This document shows positions 20,661 to 30,471 of a DNA stretch of 64,000 nucleotides, one piece after another. Positions within the stretch are counted from its first letter, which is position 1. Every line of letters begins with the position of its first letter. Origin of the DNA: Yponomeuta sedellus (Eukaryota; Arthropoda; Insecta; Lepidoptera; Yponomeutidae); assembly GCA_934045075.1 (NCBI GenBank), contig OW203751.1:1071501-1135500 (forward strand). Reading direction: 5' to 3'. A program made the position numbers and the translations under genes. The notes under the pieces are model-generated. The model made no database searches and was not told the origin of the DNA. It saw only the letters and a program-made list of their open reading frames with translations.

Positions 20661-20769
20661 TTGCCGACCGGCCAATCAACCTTTTTATATATTTCCCTTT
20701 TTGATAGCGTTTTATATTATAATGTCTACTTTTTAAAAATAGGACAATGTCATTGAGAAACAAGAAAAG

Positions 20770-20945
20770 GACAGATTAAAAGATTCCTAAAAGAAAAAGA
20801 CAGATTAAAAGATTGCTACAAGAAAAAGACAGATTAAAAGATTGCTACAACAAAAAGACAGATTAAAAGATTCCTACAAGAAAAAGACAGGTTAAAAGAT
20901 TCCTATACAAGAAAAAGACAGATTAAAACATTCCTACAAGATTTT
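20770..20945. repeat. 29-bp minisatellite, about 6 units
   Basis: GACAGATTAAAAGATTCCTA... recurs at 20770, 20799, 20828, 20857, 20886 and 20917, i.e. 29 bp spacing with one 31-bp unit. Confidence 0.93.
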
Positions 20946-21129
20946 CGCGTTTTCTCAATTTTACGTGCATTCGTTTCATGGTGTCACAAGTAAAGGAAAA
21001 TAATGCCCATAACACGCTCAGTAGTGTAAAATCAATTCCAGAATTATAAGCAGCGATGTCCAACTGAAAGACAAAGGCCTTCTCTCTGAGAGAGAGACTT
21101 GTCATCAACCTTCATAATTATGAGCAGTG

Positions 21130-21362
21130 TCCTAATATGCAAGTGATGCAAATTACTTCAGCCAGATGTCGCTGCCTGTACGTAATACAGTTTATTGTAC
21201 AGAGGTTCGAAATTTCGAACGTCGAGTCGCCCATTAGGTCAGTTGGAAAGAGCGCTGGCATGGATAGCCAGAGGTCGCGGGTTCGAATCCCGGCTTGGGT
21301 GGAATTTTTAGCCTCTAAATAGGTTTTTTTAAATTGTCCGTAGCATGGTTTTTGTTCATTTC
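21130..21362 (+). mobile_element. A SINE monomer
   Basis: Body from GCAAGTGATGCAAATTACTT, then the tRNA-like module (GTCAGTTGGAAAGAGCGCTG, GGGTTCGAATCCCGGCTTGG) and TTAGCCTCTAAATAGG tail with TTGTCCGTAGCA. Confidence 0.88.
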
Positions 21363-21959
21363 ATTGTCATATGTAATCTCTCTTTCTGAGAGAAGTCCGG
21401 TGCTCCGCAATTGGCGATTGCTGACAATTGTAATTATAAGTAATTTGGCAACTCTTTGAAATTGAAATCCCACCAAAAACATTCTGTAAAAACTAGCCAA
21501 GTCTCGATGGAGCTGCTCGTTTATCTCTAAAAAGTAATAAAATCAAGACAAAGTCGTGCCAAGTCTAAGGCTCCTTACCGCGATCTGTTTATTATTATAC
21601 TTAATGTTTTGTGACTTGGCCGTTTTTATTTTTTATTTTATTGACTTACGATTCTATCGCAGAGTTTTAAATTTCATAAATTATTCGCCAAACTGCGTGG
21701 CAGTTTGTTGGCGAATCAATCGCACTCTTTTAACATAAATGGTAACTATTCCATACAATTAATGTGAAAGTAGGTACAGTCGACAGCTGACCCACCGCTA
21801 CATGTACACTCTGTATTCGGCCACATTGTCTGTGCTACACAATGCAAAGGCCATCAGCTGTGCACTGTACCTCACTTATAAACTCTTATCTTTAGCAGCT
21901 ACTTACATCGCTAGATCCAAAATTTTGTTTTATTTTTTATAATGAGTAGAAAAAAATAT
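21363..21959. other. Unassigned spacer
   Basis: Apart from the P-like trace near 21380 nothing is recognised. Confidence 0.35.
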
Positions 21960-22031
21960 AGGATAGCCAGAGGTTGCGGGTTCGAGTCCCGGCATGGGTG
22001 AAATTTTTAGCCTCTAAATAGGTTTTTAAAG
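21960..22031 (+). mobile_element. A SINE 3' fragment
   Basis: GGATAGCCAGAGGTTGCGGG, GTTCGAGTCCCGGCATGGGT and TTAGCCTCTAAATAGG. J begins immediately after its AAAG end. Confidence 0.85.
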
Positions 22032-22551
22032 AAAAAAACCGGCCAAGTGCGAGTCAGACTCGCGCACCGAGGGTTCCGTACAAACCTGTATTATAGACCT
22101 GATTATTTGGTATGAATTTCAATTTAATACCTCTACGCGTTTATGAGGAAATGGGTAGTAAGTTTAAAATTATTAAAAAAATATATATTATGTGATGTAA
22201 CTAAAAATTTATGGTTTTCGTAATTTTTCCTTTATCTATGCTATAAGACGTTGCTTCGTACCAAATTTCAAGATTCTGAGTTCACGGGAAGCACCCTGTA
22301 GGTTTTGATTCCCTTGCAAGTGTCGAAAATTTGCGGCATAAACGGCTGTATCTTTTGATTGCGTTGGCTTAGAAGTTTGATTTTTTCACAGCTTCAAGGG
22401 ACAGTAGACTTGAGTAATTGATATAAATTTCAGCTTCATACCTCTACGCGTTCCTGAGAAAAAGGGTCTTGACAGACGGACGGACAGACGGACAACAAAG
22501 TGATCCTATGAGGGTTCCGTTTTTTCCTTTTGAGGTACGGAACCCTAAAAA
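22032..22551 (+). repeat. J repeat, copy 2 (~520 bp)
   Basis: Near-identical to 14583-15110; I count about six substitutions plus an 8-bp shorter GACG tetranucleotide run. The two copies must be recent or homogenised. Confidence 0.9.
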
Positions 22552-22905
22552 TAATTTTGATCTGATCTGATCACAGTTTCGAGTCAAACCTAACCAGCAG
22601 GAACCTTTTTATCTTATACTTAAATACGACTTTACTTTTATATTCTTCTTCTAAGAAATCAATGCTATTTAGGATTTTAGGGTACAGGGTACAAAACCAG
22701 GTGCTCCATGACACCATTGCACCAATCTGTCGCCAGAACCGCTACCGATGACGACTACCATTGACGATGGAAAATTGCTACTAGAAAAACGTTGATTGAA
22801 TAACCAGTTAATTGTACCTAAGCTTGATAAAACTATGTCAATAATATTAATAAAATTATTTCCAGCACAGACGGACGTCTAATCACGGCATCCAAGAGCT
22901 GGGGT
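22552..22905. other. Unassigned spacer
   Basis: No gene or recognised repeat. Confidence 0.4.
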
Positions 22906-22907
22906 GT

Positions 22908-22972
22908 TTTTTTCCCCAGCCGGGGATCGAACCCGGGACCTCTCGCATAACTCCGCCGCCGCTTTACTGCCG
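22908..22972 (-). mobile_element. I SINE head remnant
   Basis: CCCCAGCCGGGGATCGAACC and CGGGACCTCTCGCAT match the reverse I head. Confidence 0.65.
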
Positions 22973-23095
22973 CTTATAACTCGATTATGAGTGGTGAAGC
23001 GAGGCTGTATCGGAATCTGGGCCGCTGTGTCAGTGGGGACAAGGTTTGCGTAAGAACAGGCTGTCTTGTCATCATTTTTATGTAACCTTAGGTAT

Positions 23096-23288
23096 AGGTG
23101 TATAGAGGCCCCACTGATGCTTCTGGCCCCACACTAGGATACCCTGTGTCGTGGGATCCAGAAACAACGACATCACAAACCTGTAAACATCCAAGACCGG
23201 GGTTTTTTGTTAGTTCCCAGCCGGGATTCGAATTCGGAACCTCTTGCATGATAGGTAAATGCGCTACCGCTACGCCTCAGAGGTCGTC
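23096..23288 (-). mobile_element. I SINE, near full length
   Basis: Reverse strand: GACCTCTGAGGCGTAGCGGT (tRNA 5' half), GAATTCGAATCCCGGCTGGG-type box B, then CTTGGATGTTTACAGGTTTG and CTAGTGTGGGGCCAGAAGCA. Confidence 0.88.
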
Positions 23289-23295
23289 GTGTCTA

Positions 23296-23400
23296 GGTTG
23301 TCCAGTGGCTAGAGCAATGTGAGAGATCCAGGTTCGATTCCCAGCGCGGGCGTGTAATAATTTGCGATCACTTTGTTTTCTATGCTATGTACGTTTGTGC
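23296..23400 (+). mobile_element. D-like tRNA head
   Basis: GTCCAGTGGCTAGAGCAATG (D arm), CAGGTTCGATTCCCAGCGCG (box B), then CACTTTGTTTTCTATGCTAT as in D after the head. Confidence 0.7.
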
Positions 23401-23589
23401 ATGTATGGTAAAGGTGTCTTCTTTAATAACACAACGTTTTGATAAACTTTGCACGTAGTTTTTGATATCTTGCATACTCTGCGAATACGTCGACAAAGTT
23501 ATTTATTTATTTATAAACAATTTTTAGCCCCAAAACAGAATTAATGCAGTAAAAATGAGGTCCTTGAGAAGTATGTGTAGTGTTACTTT

Positions 23590-23960
23590 GAATGACAGGA
23601 GCGAAATAGTCTGATTAGAGAACGTTGTCGACTGAAAGATGATGTAGTGACTAGAATTGAGAAAGGAATGTTGCGTTGATTTGGACATGTGGAGAGGATG
23701 AAGGAAGAAAGATTGACGAAACAAATATATATTGCGAATGTGAGTGGAAGGGCTGTTAAGGGACGTCCCAGGCGGACATACATTGACCAAATAGGGGATG
23801 TATTAGCAAAGGGAAAGATAAAAAGCACCTGGAGCCGGCGTGCGTGCATGCAACGGCTTATGAACGTTGATGAAGCGAAGGTGATCTGTCAGGATCGTAG
23901 CAAGTGGCAGTCCCTGGTCTCTGCCTACCCCTCAGGGATACAGGCGCGAGGTTATGTATG
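23590..23960 (+). pseudogene. G LINE ORF2 C-terminus, longest copy
   Basis: Encodes RMKEERLTKQIYIANVSGRA, then KGRPRRTYIDQIGDVLAKG and RACMQRLMNVDEAKVICQDR (98 open codons from 23689). Upstream DNA encodes the preceding KGMLR-F-GHVER-like region in a disrupted frame. A C-terminal tail of a non-LTR retrotransposon polymerase. Confidence 0.88.
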
Positions 23961-24002
23961 TATGCACGTATGTTTTAGCCCCTAAATAGGTTACTGACGT
24001 AG

Positions 24003-24170
24003 TTTTTCAATAGAAATTGGAATTGAAATTGAAAAATGTTTATTTATCACACACAGAACACATGAATACTATGAAAAATAGAGACAATATGTGATAAAAA
24101 AGATAGGGCTCAGCTAAGTGCTGTGAGTGCATGCATCATCACAGCGCTGATTTTCAGCCCGTCCTTGTTC
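24003..24170 (-). mobile_element. Jockey-like LINE 3' UTR and tail
   Basis: Reverse strand reads CTGAAAATCAGCGCTGTGAT, CACTTAGCTGAGCCCTATCT and GATAAATAAACATTTTTCAA with a CAATTT-repeat tail. A common moth LINE ending; clade is inference. Confidence 0.7.
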
Positions 24171-24860
24171 TCACTGAATTATATGTAATAAAAATTAGCG
24201 GATTTTAAAAAGAGAACACCGCAGTTGCAATCAAACAAAAATCTGTTAAGCATTATTTAGCTTCCACCCATCGAAAGGCACGAGTAGAATGATACAAGAG
24301 CGACAATAGCTGTTATGTTCATCTATTTGGTCTGAGCCAGTTCATACAAATCAGACACGTTCGCCTACATTGGTATTGAACCCACCACCTCTGTCAAGGA
24401 AACCAAACGAGTTGCGGCTAGACCTAGATGACAGATTGTAGATCCTAGATTGTTTTAACCGCAACATATTAAAGTTAAAATTAGCATCATTAAATTCAAA
24501 TCAACGCTACCTTAGTATTCGAGACGTAAATAAAACTGCCGCCGAACCTGTCTACGCAGTAATAAGGAAAAATGCCTTGTCAGTATGTCACAACAGTGTA
24601 TTTATCTTTACTCGTTATTAGTAAACAAGATTCTGCCGGTAAAGTATGACTTTTCGGTAAAAAACTGCGATGTTCTCATAAATGAAGTAACTAGGGGCAC
24701 TATTTTAGGTAACACGCTGCCGAATGATAAACAATTTTCATGATTTTGCGAGAAAATATAAATTTTTGGCATGAAATTTTGAGGTTAAAAAAGTGCTAGG
24801 ATGTTGACACTACGTTTTATGTTGTATGTTCTAAAAATGGTAGAAGATAAGAATAATATA
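24171..24860. other. Unassigned AT-rich spacer
   Basis: No gene or recognised repeat; one GATCCTAGATTG trace resembles the 34594 element. Confidence 0.4.
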
Positions 24861-24861
24861 T

Positions 24862-25216
24862 CCTTTTTAATGCACTAACCCGTGCTAAGGACAATTTTAA
24901 AAACTTTTTTTGTTGGTAAAAATTCCACCCATGCCGGGACTCGAACCCGCGACCTCTGGTTAACCGTGCCAGCGCTCTCCCAACTGAGCTAATGGGCGAC
25001 TCACCGACATCAGTGAAATTTCGAACCTCTACAATATTCTCTGTATTACGTACAGGCGACATCTGGCTGAAGTAATTTGCATCACTTGCAGCCCCGAGTA
25101 CCTACTTTGGAGTGAGGTTTTACATCGGAATGATATCGCTGTACCCACATGATTATATTCTTTTTAATGCACTAACCCGTGCTAAGGACAATATTTAAAA
25201 CCTATTTAGAGGCTAA
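24862..25216 (-). mobile_element. A SINE with direct terminal repeats
   Basis: Reverse A: linker (TTAGCACGGGTTAGTGCATT) at both ends, about 300 bp apart, around one body and one tRNA-like module (24930-25005). The 5' side continues into an alternative head (25217-25372) instead of a second tRNA. Confidence 0.85.
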
Positions 25217-25372
25217 ATTTCCATTCAATTTATATCTCTGTCCGGTTCGTGACAGATGTCGCCATAAAATTCTTCAACGGACAGCGACGGGACTGCATTT
25301 TTCCTCTTCCAATGTCACATTATCATAACACTAGTTGGTAGTCATAATTTTACTTCATTCATGCTCACCATT
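25217..25372 (-). repeat. Alternative A-associated head, copy 1
   Basis: CCATTCAATTTATATCTCTG through GACTGCATTTTTCCTCTTCC to ATCATAACAC; near-identical to 34031-34177, in both cases fused at the same base to A. Confidence 0.85.
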
Positions 25373-25644
25373 CATGGCCTCATTTTCCCAATTTAGCGGA
25401 CATAAGTAGTGTAATATAAAAATTGCAGTAGGTGCATGCCGCGAGCAGTCGAACTCCTACTCACAAACCTATCAGAACCCCGAGAACGTGGCTAAAACAT
25501 CCTTCGATTACCAAGAAAAAACATCCTTGGATTACTTTTAATTACGTGACCTTTACCAAATTTACAGACTAACTGTACGTGCTGTGTTTTGAGATTCACA
25601 CACAATAAACGTCAGTTAAATGAATTCCAGTGGTTTAATTCTTT
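25373..25644. other. Unassigned spacer
   Basis: No gene or recognised repeat. Confidence 0.35.
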
Positions 25645-25811
25645 CCTGCTTCGCAAGGCACGGTAAGCCGTTGGTGCCGGCTGTCATATAATGGCAGTCG
25701 TTAAGCCATATCAGAGGCCTTTTTGGGCGGCTTGATAACTTCTGACAGTAAGGCCCGCCACTGTCTTATAATCCTCCACCAACACGGACCTGGCCCCCGT
25801 GGTGGAGTAGC
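25645..25811 (+). mobile_element. B1 SINE middle part
   Basis: From TTCGCAAGGCACGGTAAGCC to CCCCCGTGGTGGAGTAG; both ends missing. A run of 16 C follows at 25839-25854. Confidence 0.88.
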
Positions 25812-25838
25812 CCCAGCAAAGGGCCTTGTGGAGTGCCA

Positions 25839-25854
25839 CCCCCCCCCCCCCCCC
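25839..25854. repeat. Poly-C tract (16)
   Basis: Uninterrupted run of C. Confidence 0.95.
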
Positions 25855-26089
25855 ACCTCCTTCCAACAGAACGAAGCAGCGCGCGTTCCATAGTCATACC
25901 TGAGTTATGTCGTTTACAAAAGTTTGTTGAATTAAAGTCACGTAGTCAAATAAAATTAGTATCGCAGCTTAATGGACGGCCTAGGAAGTACGATGGCAGA
26001 ATTTCAAATGCAAGCCGGTACACGTGTACTTTACAGACCTTTACTTAGATCTTTGCTGGGTTTTTTATGAGCCACTCAACTTAATAAGG

Positions 26090-26206
26090 CAACTGTCTTA
26101 CAATCCTCCATCAAGCCGGACTGGCCCCCGCGGTGGAGTATGGCCTAACCTTCCTGCGGTGCAGGAAGAGACCCGTGCCCTAACAGTGGGGAAAAACAAG
26201 GGTTCT
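26090..26206 (+). mobile_element. B1 SINE 3' fragment
   Basis: AACTGTCTTACAATCCTCCA to AACAGTGGGGAAAAACAAGG. Confidence 0.88.
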
Positions 26207-26447
26207 TAGTTCATTTATTTCGATAACAATATCCATTGTGTGCGATCCTTAAAAGTTATCTTAAAACTAATTAAAAACTAATACCTATATTGCATGTCAG
26301 TGCCTTATAAAAGTAAATAAAATTACATAATCAAATAGTCCACAAATCAATAGTTATGTCATACCAATAATCGTCATCACAATTGTTACTTGATACAAAT
26401 ATTTACAAATATTTAGACCCAAAAATTCTTCAATTGAATAAAAACAC

Positions 26448-26614
26448 TGATGCCGGTGAGTCGCCCATTGGTTCAGTTGGATAGAGCGCTGGCACGGATA
26501 GCCAGAGGTCGCGGGTTCGAATCCCGGCATGGGTGGAATGTTTAGCCTCTAAATAGGTTTTTTAAATTGTCCTTAGCACGGGTTAGTGCATTAAAAATTA
26601 AAATAGTAAACAAA
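26448..26614 (+). mobile_element. A SINE, tRNA module plus linker
   Basis: ACTGATGCCGGTGAGTCGCC, GGTTCAGTTGGATAGAGCGC, GGGTTCGAATCCCGGCATGG, tail TAGCCTCTAAATAGG, then TTGTCCTTAGCACGGGTTAG and TTAAAAATTAAAATAG. The tRNA fold is complete: acceptor GCCCAT/ATGGGT and anticodon stem CTGGC/GCCAG with loop ACGGATA. Confidence 0.9.
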
Positions 26615-26658
26615 CATTGATATCAAAGGGTCCGATTTCCGCTGTACAATCAAGAGCT

Positions 26659-26902
26659 GCTGTGTGGTGTCGGCATAGAGAATAGCACCAACCCAAATTA
26701 TTCCCACGGGCGTCGTAAAAGGCGACTAAGGGACACAAACCGGGGGGTGGGCAGCAGCGCCCCCTGCAGTACAATTCCACCAAACTGCGATCCCCAACCC
26801 GCATGCCCTAGGGATTATGGGCATTACCCCTCAATGATGGTGCGCTCATCAGGGGAGGGCTATGTTTAGCAGTGGACTGCATAATATAGCCTGAAGAAGA
26901 AG
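26659..26902 (+). mobile_element. C SINE, full length with 11-bp TSD
   Basis: Runs from GCTGTGTGGTGTCGGCATAG to the GAAGAAGAAG tail. The 11-mer AATCAAGAGCT occurs at 26648-26658 and 26903-26913. The last ~65 bp (GGGGAGGGCTATG...AATATAGCCTGAAGAAG) match the RTE LINE end at 39350-39415. Confidence 0.92.
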
Positions 26903-27057
26903 AATCAAGAGCTAAGCCAGTCTCTTCAACACCAAAGGTTAGCTGGAAGAGAATGCTTCTGGCATTAAGCACGCCCTTGTACATTTACTCATGTAGGTAA
27001 TTAGTGCAATAAAAATAAAATAATAATTTTAATTTTTATTGTTTTAAAGTTTCAGTT

Positions 27058-27183
27058 TTAAAAACTTATTTAGAGGCATAAATTCCACCCATGCCGGGAC
27101 TCGAACCCGCGACCTCTGGCATGGTTAGCCAGAAGTCGTGGGTTCAAGTCCGGCATGGGTGGAATTTTTAGCCTCTCAATAGG
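27058..27183. mobile_element. Inverted A SINE pair joined in the anticodon arm
   Basis: Reverse A (GAGGCATAAATTCCACCC to GCGACCTCTGGC) meets forward A (GGTTAGCCAGAAGTCGTGGG to TAGCCTCTCAATAGG). The join is at the anticodon stem. Confidence 0.85.
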
Positions 27184-27330
27184 TTGTAGACTTTTAGTCC
27201 GGATATACTTACGGGTGTTGTTATATCGGAAGAGTCCGACCAGGTTTCGCTCCGATTCGCAGAGCTTAATCATGGTGAGCAGAGACGATATAACAACACC
27301 CGTAAGTAAATCCGGACTAAAAGTCTACAA
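27184..27330. mobile_element. 147-bp MITE with 45-bp terminal inverted repeats
   Basis: Left arm 27184-27228 (TTGTAGACTTTTAGTCCGGA...) and right arm 27286-27330 are complementary at 44 of 45 positions, enclosing 57 bp. It interrupts the A tail (CTCTCAATAGG on one side, TCTAAATAGG traces beyond). No relatives in the window. Confidence 0.85.
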
Positions 27331-27396
27331 TGTGTTGTGCTTACGAAAGTTTTAACTCTAAATAGGTATTTTTGATAATTATTTACTTTTTGCGCG

Positions 27397-27520
27397 ATCG
27401 TGGCCTAGTGAAACCGAGTGATTGGAATCAAGAAGCGCTCGTGGCTTATACCTTCCTAGCTGAGTAAGGTATAAGCCATACTCCACCTCGAGGGCCAAGT
27501 TGGGATTGATCAGCGCTTCA
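27397..27520 (+). mobile_element. Scrambled B fragments
   Basis: B head (GGCCTAGTGAAACCGAGTGA) jumps to TATACCTTCC of B2, then inverts to GGTATAAGCCATACTCCACC. ATACCTTCCTAGCTGAGTAAGGTAT is a local foldback. Confidence 0.65.
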
Positions 27521-27759
27521 ACGACTCAGTAATTTTAACAAGAAGTCGACAGATGGACGTGTGTGTGTAAAAAAGCGGATAATCTAGTTCCAAGCTTGTT
27601 TTTTCGCTCGACGCGCTCGTGAATGGTTTTCTTATATCAGAGGCTTAAAAAAAGCGTTCTATTAGCGCTTTAGTTTTTAACGTAGCCTCTATATTTGTAT
27701 CCCACTGCTAGGCAAAGGCCTCCCTCACTAAAGACTGCTTTAAATAACATAACATTATT

Positions 27760-27998
27760 ATATTCTTTTTAATGCACTGTGAAATTTCCGGCATCAGTGA
27801 AATTTCGAACCTCTTTACAATACTCTCTGTATTGTCGTTCAGCGATATCATTCCGATGTAAAACCTAACTGCAAAGTGGGTACTCGGGCTGCAAGTGATG
27901 CAAATTACTTCAGCCAGATGTTGCTGCCTGTACGTAATACAGAGAGTATTGTAAAGAGGTTCGAAATTTCACTGATGCCGGTTAGTCACCCGTTAGCT
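27760..27998. mobile_element. Inverted A body fragments
   Basis: Reverse body (GGCATCAGTGAAATTTCGAA...CTCTCTGTATT, 27790-27835) meets forward body (CAGCGATATCATTCCGATGT...CACTGATGCCGG, 27840-27982). Confidence 0.8.
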
Positions 27999-28014
27999 CG
28001 GGAGAAAATTGGCG

Positions 28015-28690
28015 AACACTAACTGGGGACAAAAAAAAACCTCAGCTCTTGGATGTTTAAATGTTTGTGATGGCGCTGTTTCTAGTTCCCACGACACAGG
28101 ATTCAGATTCAGATACTTTATTTGTCAAACATAGGTGTACAACACATGCATGGTCTTGTAAATATTTAATGTGCGCTATGTTTAGCCAATAAGGCGTACA
28201 AATAATAAAAAAAACTTAAAATAAAACGTGACATTTATAGTAATTAACAAAATTGCAAGTCAATAATATTAATTAATAGAAAAATAATATTAATTATAAT
28301 AAATAAGTAGACAATGTCAAAATTTGTCATTTAAATATTCGAAGACACTATAATAAGATTTCGCTAATAGTAAATTCTTTAACTTAAATTTAAATTTGTC
28401 AATGGGGAGTTCCCTCCATGCTGAAGGCAGTTTATTATATAAAGTAGGAGCCATGTGACAAACGCTTTTCGTCTTTAGTGCCGTGTTTGACTTGCTTTTT
28501 ATTATTCTAGTGGGATCTCTTTGGGTTCGCTTATTATTATCTCTAGCTTTATGGAATAGATCTTCATTTGCTTTTACAAAAAGGCATGTTTCTAATATGT
28601 ACATCGCAGGCAAAGTCAGAATCCTATATTTATTCTACAGGGTATCCTAGTGTGGGGCCAGAAGCGATGAATGTGCTTGTATGTAAATGT
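28015..28690 (+). mobile_element. I SINE split by a LINE
   Basis: I sequence 28015-28100 (CTGGGGACAAAAAAAAACCT to TTCCCACGACACAGG) resumes at 28642 (GTATCCTAGTGTGGGGCC) to ATGTTATGTTAT. Interrupted by 28101-28636. Confidence 0.88.
28101..28636 (-). mobile_element. LINE 3' end with ORF2 C-terminus, 5-bp TSD
   Basis: Minus-strand frame at 28317-28613 holds LFHKARDNNKRTQRD, KTKSVCHMAPTLYNKLPS and KFKFKLKNLLLAKSYYSVFE, the typical closing segment of jockey-type LINE ORF2 proteins (inference), ending in a stop. The 3' UTR ends AATAAAGTATCTGAATCTGA. Flanked by ACAGG at 28096-28100 and 28637-28641. 5'-truncated: no reverse transcriptase or endonuclease domain. Confidence 0.82.
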
Positions 28691-29410
28691 TATGTTATTT
28701 TAAAAACCTATTTAGAGGCTAAAAATTCCACCAATGCCGGGACTCGAACCCGCGACCTCTGGCTATCCGTGCCAGCGCTTCTTCCAACTGAGCCAGAGTG
28801 AAATTTAGAACATCTTTACAATATTCTCTGTATTACGTACAGGCAGCGACATCTGGCTGAAGTAATTTGCATCACTTGCAGCCCCGAGTACCTACTTTGC
28901 AGTTAGGTTTTACATCGGATTGATATCGCTGTACCCACATGATTATAGATAGATAGATAGAGAACACTTTATTGCACAACCAGAAAAATATTACAACCAT
29001 GATTCTTAAGTCTTAGTATTGTTATACAATTGGCGGTCTTATCGCTAAGAGCGATCTCTTCCAGAAAACCTTTAGATGGAGTGAAATGAAATGAAATAAT
29101 AGGTGAAATAATTAAATCGAAAATATATTGATAACAAACAGCAAGGGAGTGCGAGAATATAATTACTACGATATAATGTACATATATTTAAATAATAATA
29201 TACATAGACACCTAAACAATAAATACATATCCTATTAAATATATATAGGTAAGCAACATTATATTCTTTTTAATGCACTAGCCCGCTAACCGTGCCAGCG
29301 CTCTTCCAACTGAGCTAATGGGCGACTCACCGGCATCAGAGAAATTTCGAACCTCTTTACAATACTCTCTGTATTATGTACAGGCAGCGACATCTGGCTA
29401 GAATCACTAG
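28687..29410 (-). mobile_element. A SINE split by an E retroposon
   Basis: A 28687-28946 (tail, tRNA module, body to CCACATGATTAT) and 29258-29410 (ATTATATTCTTTTTAATGCA, partial linker, second tRNA part, body to GCGACATCTGGCT). Without E this is again a two-module A unit, with a deletion in the linker near 29283. Confidence 0.86.
28947..29257 (-). mobile_element. E retroposon, 311 bp, in A
   Basis: GATA tail, AGAACACTTTATTGCACA, CGGTCTTATCGCTAAGAGCG, then ~200 bp AT-rich 5' part shared with 16801-17110. ATTAT is duplicated at 28942-28946 and 29258-29262. Confidence 0.88.
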
Positions 29411-29570
29411 TGATTGTCAAAATGTGTTGGTCTAGGCCCCGCTGCAGACGGCACGCCCGTTCTGTGTTTATTTTATTTTGATTGTCATCGACTAGATCGA
29501 CTGCGTTACTTGTGAACCTTTCCAACATTACCTTTTTGGTTTTTGGTACTGACGCAAAAAATGGATGTCA

Positions 29571-29769
29571 GGCTATACTAGTCCACTGCTGGACATAGCC
29601 CTCCCCTAAAGATATAGGGTGTAATGCCCATAAACCCCACGCTGGGCATGCGGGTTGGGGATCGCAGTTCGGTGGAATTGGGGGCGCTGCTGCCCACCCC
29701 CCGGTTTGTGTCCCTTAGTCGCCTTTTACGACACCCGCGGGAAGAATTGGGTCGGTGCTATTCTCTACT
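29571..29769 (-). mobile_element. C SINE
   Basis: Reverse C: GGCTATACTAGTCCACTGCT tail side to GGGTCGGTGCTATTCTCTA head side; first ~15 bp of the head missing. Confidence 0.9.
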
Positions 29770-29785
29770 AGATAGATAGATACTT

Positions 29786-29897
29786 CGTTATCAACCCTTG
29801 TATGTCCCCACTGCTGGGGCACGGGTCTCTTCCTGCATCGCAGGAAGGTTAGGCCATACTCCACCACGGGGGCCAAGTCCGGGTTGGTGGAGATGAT
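29786..29897 (-). mobile_element. B1 SINE, 112 bp, with 11-bp TSD
   Basis: Reverse B 3' part from CGTTATCAACCCTTGTATGT to GGGTTGGTGGAGATGAT. GATAGATACTT occurs at 29775-29785 and 29898-29908. A clean 5'-truncated retroposition event; the element ends GGGTTGATAACG without poly-A. Confidence 0.92.
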
Positions 29898-30189
29898 GAT
29901 AGATACTTACAGTCTGTAAAATAAAGTTTGAGCTCCACGACAGCTGTCATACTGACAGCTCTAGGAATGGGACAATGTCGACATCAAATGTCACTTAAAG
30001 CGTGTGTGATAACATGTATGGAAAGAAAAATTTCGTGAAGTTGGAAACATCACGAAATTCTATCAAACACGAGAAATATTATTTTACAAAGTTTTATTCA
30101 AGTAAAGGTGTACATCCTAATATCCCTAAATCAGTTTCCGATTACAATTTTCCTTTTAACGCTCTTTTTATATGAAAACCTAATTTTCT

Positions 30190-30290
30190 TTCGAATTTTA
30201 GCCAATGATGGTAAGCTGGATGTAAACAAATTTGCCTCTTTAAGTGACGCTCCCAATTTTCTTAATGTGGGTAATTGTCCTCTTGAGTAA
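30190..30290 (+). CDS. Possible terminal exon inside the TIR element
   Basis: A good acceptor (TTTCTTTCGAATTTTAG, ending at about 30201) precedes an open frame NDGKLDVNKFASLSDAPNFL and NVGNCPLE then TAA. I do not recognise the protein; it may be the 3' exon of a decayed transposase or a captured exon. Confidence 0.25.
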
Positions 30291-30471
30291 TATGCGAATA
30301 TGTGGTTGTGGATTGCGGCGGCGTCAAAACTATCAACCTCTGTGACGGAAGAAGTTTTTATTCTCTTTATTTGGCGATGAAAGTTTTTTAATCACTTCAT
30401 CTTCAGGCATCTCGCTTGATGACTCTACGTACTTTTCTTTGTTAATACGGACCCCCGTAGATCATCCAATA

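Noticed and set aside
24862..25216. A direct repeats as LTRs of a small LTR retrotransposon
   Set aside because: No TG...CA termini, no primer-binding site or polypurine tract, and the repeated part includes the tRNA-like module itself.
26460..26536. A modules as functional tRNA genes
   Set aside because: The cloverleaf is good, but the module is multi-copy, embedded in a retroposon with fixed flanks, and has a C at position 33 of the anticodon loop instead of U.
27058..27183. CRISPR-like or bacterial palindromic repeats
   Set aside because: Spacing is irregular, there are no spacers of equal length, and the genome is clearly eukaryotic.
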